Positions 8,579 through 17,815 of a DNA stretch of 64,000 nt are shown one piece after another (the first letter of the stretch is position 1; each line of letters opens with the position of its first letter). Under the pieces are notes generated by a model that ran no database searches, was not told where the DNA came from, and saw only the letters and a program-made list of their open reading frames with translations. The position numbers and the translations under genes are program-made. The stretch is from positions 62,001-126,000 of the forward strand of contig CAIQHF010000051.1 in assembly GCA_903871605.1 (NCBI GenBank), given 5' to 3'. This stretch comes from an uncultured Sphingomonadaceae bacterium. Its GTDB lineage: Bacteria > Pseudomonadota > Alphaproteobacteria > Sphingomonadales > Sphingomonadaceae.

Positions 8579-9439
8579 ATGCTCTCTACCAGCTATTCGC
8601 TTACCGCCGAAATCAACCGGCAGAACGCGCTCGAACAGCAGATCGCGCAGCTGCAGAGCAACATCTCGTCGGGTATCCAGCTCAACGTCGCCTCGGACAA
8701 TCCGCTGGCGGCCGCGCAGGTCGCGACGATCGGCCGCCAGCAGGCGGACGAGGCGGTCTATTCGAGCAACGTCAAGGACGCGCAGGCGACGACGTCGCTG
8801 GTCGACACCAACCTGACCGGCGTCCAGAGCTCGCTGGTGCGCGCCAAGGAGCTGATGCTCGAGGCCTCGAACGGCACGATGACCGACAGCGGCCGCACCG
8901 CCGCGATCACCGAGCTGCAAAGCATCGCGACCAGCCTCGATACCGCCGCCAACCAGACCGACGCGACCGGCAACCCGCTGTTCGTCAGGGGCGGTGCGGC
9001 CAACCAGGTCCCGATCGGCAAGGGCGTGACGGTCGCCGCGGCCGACAGCTATGACGAGGTGTTCGGATCGGTCACGCTCGGCGACGGATCGACGACCAGC
9101 ATCGCCGCCGTGCTCGCCGGCTCGATCGCCGCGCTGCAGACCAGCGATCCGACCGCGCGCGCGACCGCGGTGAACAGTTCGCTCAGCGCGCTCGATGCGT
9201 CGGCCACGCACATCTCGGATGCACAATCCGACATCGGCGTGCGCGAGACCCAGCTCAACAACACCGCCGATTCGCTCGCCACCTCGGCGATCAACCTGTC
9301 GGATGCGCGTTCGGGCCTCGAGGGCACCGATCTCACCGCAGCGGCCGCCACGCTGTCGAGCAAGATGACCACGCTCAACGCCGCGCAGTCGGTGCTCGCG
9401 ACCCTGAGCAAGATCTCGTTGTTCGACAAGATCAGCTGA
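8579..9439 (+). CDS. flgL: Flagellar hook-associated protein 3 FlgL
   Basis: 286 aa. Second hook-filament junction protein, flagellin-like at both ends. N-terminal flagellin domain: ISSGIQLNVASDNPLAAAQV, with ALEQQIAQLQSNISSG before it. The C-terminal helix is LSSKMTTLNAAQSVLATLSK. The ribosome binding site AAGGA lies 9 nt before the ATG. It is the last gene of the rod/hook transcription unit; a weak hairpin follows at 9456. Confidence 0.92.
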   Translation: MLSTSYSLTAEINRQNALEQQIAQLQSNISSGIQLNVASDNPLAAAQVATIGRQQADEAVYSSNVKDAQATTSLVDTNLTGVQSSLVRAKELMLEASNGTMTDSGRTAAITELQSIATSLDTAANQTDATGNPLFVRGGAANQVPIGKGVTVAAADSYDEVFGSVTLGDGSTTSIAAVLAGSIAALQTSDPTARATAVNSSLSALDASATHISDAQSDIGVRETQLNNTADSLATSAINLSDARSGLEGTDLTAAAATLSSKMTTLNAAQSVLATLSKISLFDKIS

Positions 9440-9455
9440 GCCGCGTTTGTGGTTT

Positions 9456-9478
9456 AGCCGATGGTTAGCTTAACGGCT
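9456..9478 (+). terminator. Possible weak stem-loop after flgL
   Basis: AGCC (9456-9459) pairs with GGCT (9475-9478) and GTTA with TAAC (9464-9467/9471-9474) around a GCT loop, with a 4-nt bulge. A T-containing stretch (CGTTTCCAGTTTG) follows. It could be an attenuating terminator between flgL and motA, but the stem is short and interrupted. Confidence 0.25.
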
Positions 9479-9571
9479 CGTTTCCAGTTTGCGGGCTATC
9501 GGTGTCGTCAGGCGATCCGCGTCGATCGTGTCCGGCTCAGGCCAAGCGTCCAAGACAGGGGTTTCTAGACT

Positions 9572-10435
9572 ATGTTCGCAGCGATCGGCCTGATCGTGCT
9601 TCTCGTCATGGTGTTCGGCGGATTCGCCTTCACCGGCGGGCAGCTTGGCCCGATCATGGAATCGATTCCGCACGAGATGATCATCATCGGCGGGGCGGCG
9701 ATCGGCGCGACGATCGCGGGCAATTCGATGAAGGAGCTCAAGCAGCTCGGCGGCGGCGTCGGCAAGATCTTCAAGGGCCCGAAATACAAGAAGCAGGACT
9801 ATCTCGACGCGATCTTCCTGGTCTCGACGCTGATGAAGATGCTGCGCACCGACGGCCCCGTCGCGGTCGAGCCGCATATCGAGGATCCAAAATCCTCGAC
9901 CGTCTTCGCCAATTATCCCAAGCTGCTCAAGGACGACACGCTGGTCCACCTGATCTGCGACACGCTGCGCCTCGTCGTCGTGTCCAGCGGAACGCTCGAC
10001 CCGCACGCGGTCGAGGAGGTGATGGACAACGGGCTGAAGACGCACCACCACGACGCGATCCGCCCCGCCGAGATGCTGCAGAGCCTCGCCGACGCGCTGC
10101 CCGCGCTCGGCATCGTCGCCGCGGTGCTCGGCGTCGTCAAGACGATGGGCTCGATCGACAAGCCCCCCGCGATCCTCGGCGCGATGATCGGCTCGGCGCT
10201 GGTCGGCACGTTCATGGGGGTGCTGCTCGCCTATGGCATCGTCGGCCCCTTCGCCTCGCGCTGCAAGCAGGTCGTCGAGAGCGACGATTCGATCTATCAC
10301 GTCGTCAAGCAGATCATCGTCGCCTCGCTGCACGGCCATCCGCTGCCGCTGGTGATCGAGGCGGCACGCTCGTCGATCAGCCATTCGAACCAGCCGGCGT
10401 TCGCCGACGTGTTCGACGGCATGCGCGGGCGCTAG
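9572..10435 (+). CDS. motA: Flagellar stator protein MotA
   Basis: 287 aa, standard MotA length. Inner-membrane proton-channel subunit whose cytoplasmic loop drives the rotor. Four hydrophobic segments are visible: residues 1-20, about 34-50, about 165-185 (ADALPALGIVAAVLGVVKTM, the pore motif) and about 195-220 (MIGSALVGTFMGVLLAYGIV). The loop contains RPAEMLQSLADALP and the charged residues that contact FliG. The 132-bp gap to flgL suggests that it has its own promoter. MotB follows at 3 bp. Confidence 0.95.
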   Translation: MFAAIGLIVLLVMVFGGFAFTGGQLGPIMESIPHEMIIIGGAAIGATIAGNSMKELKQLGGGVGKIFKGPKYKKQDYLDAIFLVSTLMKMLRTDGPVAVEPHIEDPKSSTVFANYPKLLKDDTLVHLICDTLRLVVVSSGTLDPHAVEEVMDNGLKTHHHDAIRPAEMLQSLADALPALGIVAAVLGVVKTMGSIDKPPAILGAMIGSALVGTFMGVLLAYGIVGPFASRCKQVVESDDSIYHVVKQIIVASLHGHPLPLVIEAARSSISHSNQPAFADVFDGMRGR

Positions 10436-10438
10436 CGG

Positions 10439-11410
10439 GTGGCCACCGCAGCCCCCAAGCGCGGCCGCAACGAGCCCGAGCCGCGCCCGATCATCATCGT
10501 CAAGAAGATCGTCGACGGCGGCCATGGCGGCCATCATGGCGGCGCGTGGAAGGTCGCCTATGCCGATTTCGTGACCGCGATGATGGCGTTCTTCCTCTTG
10601 CTGTGGATTCTCGGCGCGACCACCGAGAAGCAGCGCAAGGGCATCGCCGACTATTTCTCGCCCACGCTTGTCCAGATGCGCGAGAAATCGGCAGGCTCCA
10701 ACGGCCTGTTCGGTGGCGACAGCATCACCGCCAAGGATAATTACCCCCACCGCGCCGCGCAGACCGGCTCGAAGAGCATCACCATCCCCAAGGATGCCTC
10801 CGGAGGCGTCAAGGAAGGCGCCGCCGCGATCCGCGCCCGCGACCGCACGCGCTTCGAAAAGCTCAAGCAGACGATCGAGCAGCGGATGTCGGCGAACAAG
10901 GCGCTCAACGGCCTGGCGCCGCACGTCCGCTTCACCGAAACGCCCGAGGGGCTGCGCATCGACATTGTCGACGGCGCCGATTTCTCGATGTTCGCGCTCG
11001 GCTCGGATGCGCTGACCCCGCGCGCGGCGCAGCTGATCGGCGATGTCGCCGGCACGATCGGCAACGTCCCCAACGGCGTGATCGTGCGCGGCCATACCGA
11101 CAGTCTTCCCTATGCCGCCGGCCGCGACGTCAACAACTGGACGCTCTCGTCGGCGCGCGCCGAGGCGACGCGCAAACGGCTCGCCGATGGCGGCGTCACC
11201 GCCGAACGTTTCGTGCGCATCGAGGGCGTCGCGGACCGCGAACCCTATCAGGGCGCCAGCGACGCCTATGATCCGCGCAACCGCCGCATGTCGATCACGC
11301 TCGCCTGGACCGAAGGCGGCGCCGACGTCGCGGCGATCCAGGCGATGCAGGCACAGGTCGCGGCCGGTTCGGCGCCCGCCAACGGAACGCGCGGTTTCAT
11401 CGGCCGTTGA
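10439..11410 (+). CDS. motB: Flagellar stator protein MotB
   Basis: 323 aa, GTG start 3 bp after motA. Single transmembrane helix about 42-60 (YADFVTAMMAFFLLLWILGA) with the proton-carrying Asp43. A plug/linker region follows. The C-terminal OmpA-like peptidoglycan-binding domain (about 170-300) has IVRGHTDSLPYAAGRDVNNW, then SSARAEATRKRLAD and YDPRNRRMSITLAW. The family role is to anchor the MotA ring to peptidoglycan. The final codons overlap an EcfG-type promoter for the next gene. Confidence 0.95.
   Translation: MATAAPKRGRNEPEPRPIIIVKKIVDGGHGGHHGGAWKVAYADFVTAMMAFFLLLWILGATTEKQRKGIADYFSPTLVQMREKSAGSNGLFGGDSITAKDNYPHRAAQTGSKSITIPKDASGGVKEGAAAIRARDRTRFEKLKQTIEQRMSANKALNGLAPHVRFTETPEGLRIDIVDGADFSMFALGSDALTPRAAQLIGDVAGTIGNVPNGVIVRGHTDSLPYAAGRDVNNWTLSSARAEATRKRLADGGVTAERFVRIEGVADREPYQGASDAYDPRNRRMSITLAWTEGGADVAAIQAMQAQVAAGSAPANGTRGFIGR
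11384..11408 (+). promoter_or_regulatory. Sigma-EcfG-type general stress promoter
   Basis: GGAAC (11384-11388), a 16-bp spacer, then CGTT (11405-11408) fits the alphaproteobacterial EcfG consensus GGAAC-N16/17-CGTT. It lies over the 3' end of motB and ends 26 bp before the start of a hemerythrin-like gene, a class often found in the general stress regulon. It would uncouple that gene from the flagellar operon. Confidence 0.65.
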
Positions 11411-11434
11411 TTCCCCCATCGGGGAGAGACGATC

Positions 11435-11998
11435 ATGGGTAAATATGCCGGCCGCAACGCCGAGGGCGATCATCGGATCAAGCCCGACGACCACAAGGCG
11501 ATCGTGCTGCTCAAGGACGAGCACCACATTTTCCGCACCCTATTCGATCGCGCCGAGAGCCAGCAGGGCGAGGCGTTGACCGCGACCGCGCGCGAACTCT
11601 GCCTGCGGCTCGCGGTCCACATGACGATCGAGGAGGAGATCCTCTATCCGGCGCTCAAGCGGCTGGGATCGGAGGAGAAGGACGAGGTCAATGAAGGCGC
11701 GGTCGAGCATGCCAGCGGCAAGGCGCTGTGCGCCGAGATCGAGCAACTCGACGGCACCGAGGAATTGTTCAAGTCCAAGGTCCACGTGCTGGGCGAGGAG
11801 ACCGTCCACCATATAGACGAGGAGGACGGGGAGCTGTTCGAGGCAGCCAAACAGGCGCACGCCGACGGCAAGATCGACCTCGACGCGATCGGCGAGCGAC
11901 TGCGCGCACGCCAAAGGCAGCTCTACGAACAGGTCGAGCGGACCGGCGATCTCGGCGAGACGCACGAGGTGCAGGTCGAGGAAATCCCGAGCGCCTGA
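11435..11998 (+). CDS. Hemerythrin HHE cation-binding domain protein
   Basis: 187 aa, all-helical. Di-iron ligand pattern of HHE domains: H-H near residue 30 (LLKDEHHIFRTLFDRAES), HMTIEEEILYPALK (H-x-x-x-E), VEHASGKALCAEI, and VHHIDEEDGELFEAA. Such proteins bind a non-heme di-iron centre and act in oxygen or nitrosative stress responses or iron handling. A GGGAGAG ribosome binding site is 9 nt before the ATG. Soluble, cytoplasmic, no signal. The upstream EcfG-like promoter implies stress induction. The exact substrate (O2, NO or peroxide) cannot be told. Confidence 0.85.
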   Translation: MGKYAGRNAEGDHRIKPDDHKAIVLLKDEHHIFRTLFDRAESQQGEALTATARELCLRLAVHMTIEEEILYPALKRLGSEEKDEVNEGAVEHASGKALCAEIEQLDGTEELFKSKVHVLGEETVHHIDEEDGELFEAAKQAHADGKIDLDAIGERLRARQRQLYEQVERTGDLGETHEVQVEEIPSA

Positions 11999-12213
11999 GG
12001 TGCGCGCAGCGCCGCGACCCGTCGTCCGAAGGTGATCCGGGACCTATAGACGCGGCGCGTGCGGACGCGGCGCTTGGAGCCCACGCGCGCGCCGACCAGC
12101 GGCGACGTTTGCCCCCTCGTTGCGACGACGGATCCCGACGCCGTTAGGACCCGGACGGATGAAGGCCCATGATCCTGGTTGGCCTTCCCGCCTCGCTCTG
12201 GCAAAGCCGCGCC

Positions 12214-13068
12214 ATGAACCGCATCGCCTATGTCAACGGAGCCTTCCTCCCGCTGGAGGAGGCGACCGTCTCGATCCTCGATCGCGGCTTCCTGTTCGCC
12301 GACGGAATCTATGAGGTGACCGCGGTGATCGACGGCCGGTTGGTCGATACGCCGCGTCACATGGCTCGCCTCGAACGCTCGGCGCACGAGATCGACATGC
12401 GACTGCGCGAGACACCCGCGCAGATCGCCGCGATCGAGGCCGAGCTGATCTCGCGAAACGCGCTGCGCGAGGGGCTCGTCTATCTGCAGGCGACGCGCGG
12501 CGCTGCCGACCGCGACTTTCTTCCTTCGCCCGATCTCGAGCCGACGCTGATCCTGTTCACCCAGGCCAAGCCGCTGGTCGACGCGCCCGCCGCCGGAACC
12601 GGCATCACCGTCGCCAGCATCCCCGACATCCGCTGGGGCCGCCGCGACATCAAGAGCGTGATGCTGCTCGCGCAAGTGCTTGCCAAGCAGGAGGCGGCGC
12701 GCGCCGGCGCGCAGGATGCGTGGCTGGTCGCCGACGGCATGGTCACCGAGGGTGCGTCGTCGACCGCGTGGATCGTCACCGCCGGCGGCACGCTCGTCAC
12801 GCGCGCGCACTCGCACGTCACGCTGCCGGGCTGTACCGGCGACGCGCTCGCGGCGCTCGCCGGCGAACTGGGGCTGACGATCGAACTGCGGCCCTTCTCG
12901 CTCGAGGAGGCCTATGCCGCGGCCGAGGCGTTCAATTCGGCGGCGGGGACGCTGATCCTGCCCGTGGTCGCGATCGACGGACGGCCGATCGGCGATGGGG
13001 CTCCGGGCCCGGTGACGAAGCGCATGCGCGAACTTTATATCGATTTTGCGCGCCGCGCCGCCGAATGA
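12214..13068 (+). CDS. dat: D-amino acid aminotransferase (PLP fold type IV)
   Basis: 284 aa from ATG 12214, which matches D-alanine aminotransferases. An ATG at 12169 would add 15 atypical residues. It interconverts D-alanine/2-oxoglutarate and pyruvate/D-glutamate for cell wall precursors. Family marks: MNRIAYVNGAFLPLEEATVS, RGFLFADGIYEV, the Schiff-base Lys147 in RRDIKSVMLL, and DGMVTEGASSTAWIV, which holds the cofactor phosphate. Branched-chain aminotransferase or aminodeoxychorismate lyase are alternatives of the same fold, but the N-terminus and length fit Dat best. The 214 bp upstream hold nothing recognisable. Confidence 0.85.
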   Translation: MNRIAYVNGAFLPLEEATVSILDRGFLFADGIYEVTAVIDGRLVDTPRHMARLERSAHEIDMRLRETPAQIAAIEAELISRNALREGLVYLQATRGAADRDFLPSPDLEPTLILFTQAKPLVDAPAAGTGITVASIPDIRWGRRDIKSVMLLAQVLAKQEAARAGAQDAWLVADGMVTEGASSTAWIVTAGGTLVTRAHSHVTLPGCTGDALAALAGELGLTIELRPFSLEEAYAAAEAFNSAAGTLILPVVAIDGRPIGDGAPGPVTKRMRELYIDFARRAAE

Positions 13069-13103
13069 CTGCCATGGCCGCGAAACCACGCTAGACTGGC
13101 GCG

Positions 13104-13745
13104 ATGATCGCCAGATTCGCCGCCGCCGCCCTGCTCTGCCTCGCCGCTGTCGCAGCTTCGGCGCAGACCCCGACTCCTCCTCCGCCGCCGCCGAGCACCC
13201 CGGCCCCCGCACCGCAATATGCCCTCGTCAAGGTCAGCCTCCAGACCAGCGAGGGCATGATCACGCTCGCGCTCGAGAAGCAGCGCGCGCCGATCACCAC
13301 CGCCAATTTCCTGCGCTATGTCGACCTGAAGAAGCTCGACGGCGTCACCTTCTACCGCACCGTCAAGGTGACGCCCGCGATCGGCTTCATCCAGGGTGGC
13401 ACGCGCAACGATCCCAAACGCACGCTTCCGGCGATCAGGCACGAGCCGAGCAGCGCGACGGGCGTCCATGCCCTCGATGGCACGATCGCGATGGCGCGTA
13501 ACGCGCCGGGCACCGCCGCGGGCGACTTCTTCATCCTCGTCGGCGACGAGCCGACGATGGATGCCGATCCCAAGGCGACCGGCGACAATCAGGGCTTCGC
13601 CAGCTTCGGCCATGTCGTCGAGGGCATGGACGTGGTCCGGCAGATCATGGACGCCGCCACCTCGCCGACCGAAGGCGCGGGGGTGATGAAGGGATCGATG
13701 ATCGCCGCGCCGATCCGGATCATCGCGGCGAAGCGGGTGAACTGA
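13104..13745 (+). CDS. Secreted cyclophilin-type peptidyl-prolyl cis-trans isomerase
   Basis: 213 aa. A Sec signal peptide (MIARFAAAALLCLAAVAASA) is followed by a proline-rich linker (TPTPPPPPPSTPAPAP) and a compact bacterial cyclophilin domain. The domain has SEGMITLALEKQRAPITTAN, GVTFYRTVKVTPAIGFIQGG, AMARNAPGTAAGDFFILVGD and FASFGHVVEGMDVVRQIM. It should catalyse proline isomerisation in the periplasm. Short loops are typical of Gram-negative PpiA-like enzymes. It lies 35 bp after dat and may be cotranscribed. Confidence 0.88.
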   Translation: MIARFAAAALLCLAAVAASAQTPTPPPPPPSTPAPAPQYALVKVSLQTSEGMITLALEKQRAPITTANFLRYVDLKKLDGVTFYRTVKVTPAIGFIQGGTRNDPKRTLPAIRHEPSSATGVHALDGTIAMARNAPGTAAGDFFILVGDEPTMDADPKATGDNQGFASFGHVVEGMDVVRQIMDAATSPTEGAGVMKGSMIAAPIRIIAAKRVN

Positions 13746-13791
13746 ACGCCGCGGACTTCCGTTCGGGGCGGCACGCTGCTCTAAGGACGGC

Positions 13792-16107
13792 ATGTCGATC
13801 TCCCGCCTCGTGCTCGCCACCGCCCTCCTGCTCGCAGCACCGGCCGTCGCCGGCACCACCTACGACGCGGTCGATCCGATGATCGGCACCGGCGGCGGCG
13901 GCCACACCTTCCCCGGCGCGACCGCACCGTTCGGGATGGTCCAGCTGTCGCCCGACACCGACACCGGCTGCGTCATCCGGGCCTGCTATGCGCACGCCGC
14001 CGGCTACCAATATGGCGACCCGACGATCCAGGGCTTTTCGCACACGCATTTCTCGGGCGCGGGGCATAGCGATCTCGGCGATTTCCTCGTCATGCCGGTA
14101 TCGGGCGACGCGGTGCCGCTCGAGCCGGGCGATCCCGCCAAGCCGGGATCGGGCTATCGCTCGCGCTTCGATCATCGCAGCGAGGTCGCGCACCCCGGCT
14201 ATTATGCGGTGACGCTCGGCGACGCGCACGTCCGCGCCGAGCTCACCGCCGGCACGCGGATCGGCGTGCATCGCTACGGCTTCGCGACGGGCAAGGCGGC
14301 GCATCTCGTCTTGGACCTGCGCAGCTCGCTCTACAATTATCCGGGTAAGGTGCTGTGGTCGTCGATCCGGCTGCGGCCCGACGGCACGGTCACCGGCTGC
14401 CGCCAGACGCGCGGCTGGGCGCCCGACCGCATGCTCTGCTTCGCGATGCGCTTCTCGGCGCCGCTGACCGATCATGGCTTCGTCGATCGCGAGACCAATA
14501 TCGCCTACAAGGACTTCCAGGGCCCGGGACGCGGCAGCGATGCGCTCGCCGAGAAGAGCGGTCGCGCGCTGGTCGCGCGCTTCGATTTCGGCACGCTGGC
14601 GCGCCCGCTCGAGGTCAAGGTCGCGCTGTCGTCGGTCGACGAGGCGGGCGCGATCGCCAATCTCGACGCCGAGCCCGGCGACTTCGACGCGATCCGCGCC
14701 CGCACAAGAGCGGCGTGGGAGACCGCGCTCGGGGCGCTCGACCTGCAGGCGCCCGCGCCGATGACGGCCAATCTCGCCACCGCGCTCTACCATGCGCTGC
14801 TGGCGCCCTCGGTCGCGAGCGACGCCGACGGCCGCTACCGTGGGCCCGACAATGCGGTCCACAACGCGACCGGCTTCACCTTCCGCTCGACCTTCTCGCT
14901 GTGGGATACGTTCCGCGCCGAGCATCCGTTGCTCACCATCCTCCAGCCGCCGAGCACGACGACCGACGTCGTCCGCTCGCTCGTCGCGAGCCAGCAGGAG
15001 AGCCCGTTCGGCATCCTGCCCGTCTGGCAATATCAGGGTCGCGAGACCTGGACGATGATCGGCTATCACGCCGTCCCGGTGATCGCCGACGCCTATCTCA
15101 AGGGCATCGGCGGCTTCGATGCGAAGCAGGCGCTCGATGCGATGGTCGCGAGCGCCAACTACGGCCCCTATGGCGATCTCGCCGACTATAAGCGGCTCGG
15201 CTACGTCCCGATCGACAAGGAGCCCGAGGCCGCCTCCAAGACGGTCGAATATGCCTATGACGACTGGACCATCGCGCAGATGGCGAAGAAGATGGGCCGC
15301 ACCGACATTGCCGCGACCTTCGAGAAGCGCGCGCAGAATTGGCGAAACGGCTTCGACGTCAAGACCGGCTGGGTCCGCGCGCGGCTGTCGACCGGCGCGT
15401 TCCGCGAACCGTTCGACCCGGTCTCGATCAAATATGGCTCGGACTATACCGAGGGCAACGCCTGGCAATATAGCTGGTTCATGCCGCAGGACGAGGGCGG
15501 GCTCGTCACCGCATTGGGCGGCGACGCGAAGACCGTCGCCAAGCTCGACGCGATGTTCGACTATGACGATTCCAAGCTCGACTATTCGGGCTCGGAAGAC
15601 ATCGCCGGGCTGATCGGCCAATATATCCACGGCAACGAGCCCAGCCACAGCGTCGCCTATCTCTACAGCTATGCCGGCGCACCGTGGCGCACCGAAGAGC
15701 GGCTCAAGCAGATCGTCGACAGCCAGTATAAGCCGACTCCCGAGGGTCTCGCGGGCAATGACGATCTCGGGCAGATGTCGGCCTGGCTGGTCTTCACCGG
15801 GCTCGGCTTCTACCCGGTGACGCCCGGTAGCCTGCAATATGTCATCGGCCGGCCTTTTGTCGATCGCGCGACGCTGGCGCTCCCCAACGGCAAGCGCTTC
15901 ACCGTCGTCGCCGACGGCCTGAGCGACGCGCATCCCTATGTCGGCGGGGTGACGCTGAACGGAACGCCGCTCGCCAAGGGCTATATCACGCATGCCGAGA
16001 TCATGGCCGGCGGCGAGCTGCGCTTCGTGATGCAGGCGACGCCCGACAGGACGCGCGCGACCGCCCCGGCAGACCGCCCCTTTTCGATGACGCCCTACCC
16101 GCGCTGA
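13792..16107 (+). CDS. GH92 family alpha-1,2-mannosidase, secreted
   Basis: 771 aa with a signal peptide (ISRLVLATALLLAAPAVAG). GH92 enzymes are calcium-dependent exo-mannosidases acting on alpha-mannose of N-glycans or mannans. Signatures in order: VDPMIGTGGGGHTFPGATAP at the mature N-terminus, GFSHTHFSGAGHSDLGDFLV, the (alpha/alpha)6 core with TFSLWDTFRAEHPLLTILQP, YTEGNAWQYSWFMPQDEGGL, and GNDDLGQMSAWLVFTGLGFY before the C-terminal beta domain. Length is normal. No other glycan-degradation gene is adjacent, so it appears to be a stand-alone periplasmic or surface scavenging enzyme. Confidence 0.93.
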   Translation: MSISRLVLATALLLAAPAVAGTTYDAVDPMIGTGGGGHTFPGATAPFGMVQLSPDTDTGCVIRACYAHAAGYQYGDPTIQGFSHTHFSGAGHSDLGDFLVMPVSGDAVPLEPGDPAKPGSGYRSRFDHRSEVAHPGYYAVTLGDAHVRAELTAGTRIGVHRYGFATGKAAHLVLDLRSSLYNYPGKVLWSSIRLRPDGTVTGCRQTRGWAPDRMLCFAMRFSAPLTDHGFVDRETNIAYKDFQGPGRGSDALAEKSGRALVARFDFGTLARPLEVKVALSSVDEAGAIANLDAEPGDFDAIRARTRAAWETALGALDLQAPAPMTANLATALYHALLAPSVASDADGRYRGPDNAVHNATGFTFRSTFSLWDTFRAEHPLLTILQPPSTTTDVVRSLVASQQESPFGILPVWQYQGRETWTMIGYHAVPVIADAYLKGIGGFDAKQALDAMVASANYGPYGDLADYKRLGYVPIDKEPEAASKTVEYAYDDWTIAQMAKKMGRTDIAATFEKRAQNWRNGFDVKTGWVRARLSTGAFREPFDPVSIKYGSDYTEGNAWQYSWFMPQDEGGLVTALGGDAKTVAKLDAMFDYDDSKLDYSGSEDIAGLIGQYIHGNEPSHSVAYLYSYAGAPWRTEERLKQIVDSQYKPTPEGLAGNDDLGQMSAWLVFTGLGFYPVTPGSLQYVIGRPFVDRATLALPNGKRFTVVADGLSDAHPYVGGVTLNGTPLAKGYITHAEIMAGGELRFVMQATPDRTRATAPADRPFSMTPYPR

Positions 16108-16165
16108 CCTTTCGGTCGGCGCACCGCGTCCCTACCTGCGGCGCTCAACCCAAGGAGCATCGCGC

Positions 16166-16951
16166 ATGGACCTCAACCTCACCGGCAAGACCGCCCTCGT
16201 CACCGGATCGACCGCCGGCATCGGCCTCGCCATCGCCGAGCGGCTCGCGCAGGAGGGCGCCGAGGTGATCATCTGCGGGCGCAACCAGGCCAAGCTCGAC
16301 GCCGCCGCCGAACGGATCGGCAAGCTCGGCAAGGTCCGCGCTGTCCTCGCCGATCCCGGCACCGCCGAGGGGGCCGCGACGCTGATCGCCGCCGTCCCCG
16401 ACGCCGACATCCTGATCAACAATCTCGGCATCTACGAGGCCAAGCCCTTCACCGAGATCAGCGACGCCGACTGGCATCATCTGTTCGAGGTCAATGTCGT
16501 CAGCGGCGCGCGGCTCGCCCGCCACTATTTCCCGAAGATGCTGGCCAAGGATTGGGGCCGGATCATCTTCATCGCGAGCGAGAGCGCGCTGATGATTCCC
16601 GAGGAGATGGTCCATTACGGCACCACCAAGACCGCGCAGCTGGCGATCGCGCGGGGGCTGGCGGTGCAGACCAAGGGCACCGGCGTGACGGTCAATTCGG
16701 TGCTGCCCGGGCCGACGCGCTCCGAAGGGATCGTCGACTTCATCCGCAGCACCGCCAAGGACAAGAGCCTGTCCGACGAGGACCTCGGCAAGGGCTTCGT
16801 CCAGACCGCACGCCCGTCCTCGCTGATCGGCCGGCTGACCGAGCCCGAGGAGATCGGCAATATCGTCGCCTTCCTCGCCAGCCCGCTGGCTTCGGTCACC
16901 AACGGCGCTGCAATCCGCGCCGAAGGTGGTATCGTCCCGACGGTCGCCTGA
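16166..16951 (+). CDS. Short-chain dehydrogenase/reductase (SDR)
   Basis: 261 aa classical SDR. The Rossmann motif TGSTAGIGLAIAERL binds NAD(P), ILINNLGIYEAKPF is the NNAG-like motif, and the catalytic set is Ser in IASESAL with Tyr151 and Lys155 (HYGTTK). The C-terminus VTNGAAIRAEGGIVPTVA is typical of 3-oxoacyl-reductase-like SDRs. Substrate unknown. AAGGAG lies 9 nt upstream of the start. It is followed 27 bp later by an alpha/beta hydrolase, so a two-gene unit is likely. Confidence 0.88.
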   Translation: MDLNLTGKTALVTGSTAGIGLAIAERLAQEGAEVIICGRNQAKLDAAAERIGKLGKVRAVLADPGTAEGAATLIAAVPDADILINNLGIYEAKPFTEISDADWHHLFEVNVVSGARLARHYFPKMLAKDWGRIIFIASESALMIPEEMVHYGTTKTAQLAIARGLAVQTKGTGVTVNSVLPGPTRSEGIVDFIRSTAKDKSLSDEDLGKGFVQTARPSSLIGRLTEPEEIGNIVAFLASPLASVTNGAAIRAEGGIVPTVA

Positions 16952-16978
16952 GCCGGCGGCGGCGAGAGGAGGCCGGGA

Positions 16979-17815
16979 ATGGAGCGGATCGCGCTGGACG
17001 CCAACGGCCTCCGCTTCGATGCGCTCGCCGCGGGCCCGACCCGCGGCGAGCTGGTGCTCTGCCTCCACGGCTTCCCGCAATTCGCGGATGCGTGGACCCC
17101 CGTCCTCGAGGATCTGAGCACCGAGGGATATCACGCGGTAGCGTTCGACCAGCGCGGCTATTCCGCTGGCGCGCGGCCCGCGGAGATCGCCGCCTACACG
17201 ATGCCACATCTGGTTGCCGACGTGATCGCGGTCGCCGACGGGCTGGGCGCCAGCCGCTTCCATCTGATCGGCCATGATTGGGGCGGCGCTGTGGCCTGGG
17301 CGGTGGCCGGCGCGCATGCCGATCGGCTCAAGACGCTGACGCTGCTCTCCACCCCGCACCCCGAAGCACTCACCGCCGCCATCCGCGACGATCCCGATCA
17401 GCAGGCGCGCTCGGCCTATATGCTGATGTTCCGTGCCGCCCCGGCCATCGCCGAAACCTATCTGCTCGCCGATGACGCCGCCCAACTGCGCGCGGTCTAC
17501 CAAGGCAAGATCGCGCCCGAGCAGATCGACGCGATCGTCGCGCGGTTGGGCGAGCCGGGTGCGCTCACCGCCGCGCTCGCCTGGTATCGCGCCATGGCCG
17601 ACAATCCCCGCGTCGGCCAGATCATCGTGCCGACGCTGTACATCTGGGGAGACGGGGATCAGGCGCTGGGGCGGACCGCGGCGCTCGGCACCGCGCGCTA
17701 TGTCGAGGCCCCCTATCGGTTCGCGCCGATCGCGGGCGGCTCGCACTGGCTGATCGACGAGCGGCCCGAGCAGATCATCGCGCTGATCGCACCGCATCTG
17801 CGCACGCCGCGCTGA
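16979..17815 (+). CDS. Alpha/beta hydrolase, epoxide hydrolase-like
   Basis: 278 aa. The oxyanion motif HGFPQFADAW is at about residue 30. The nucleophile elbow GHDWGGAVAW has Asp100 rather than Ser, as in epoxide hydrolases and haloalkane dehalogenases. A cap domain follows (about 140-200), and a catalytic His lies in GGSHWLIDERPEQI near the C-terminus. HGFP favours epoxide hydrolase. The ribosome binding site GAGAGGAGG is strong. Its 3' end overlaps, on the opposite strand, the 3' end of the truncated ZorC-like gene by 41 bp, so this is probably a recombination junction. Confidence 0.85.
   Translation: MERIALDANGLRFDALAAGPTRGELVLCLHGFPQFADAWTPVLEDLSTEGYHAVAFDQRGYSAGARPAEIAAYTMPHLVADVIAVADGLGASRFHLIGHDWGGAVAWAVAGAHADRLKTLTLLSTPHPEALTAAIRDDPDQQARSAYMLMFRAAPAIAETYLLADDAAQLRAVYQGKIAPEQIDAIVARLGEPGALTAALAWYRAMADNPRVGQIIVPTLYIWGDGDQALGRTAALGTARYVEAPYRFAPIAGGSHWLIDERPEQIIALIAPHLRTPR

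Noticed and set aside
9440..9571. Sigma-28 or sigma-54 promoter for motA
   Set aside because: A GCCGATGG word resembles a sigma-28 -10 element but has no matching -35 at the right distance, and no TGGC-N8-TTGC-like element was found.
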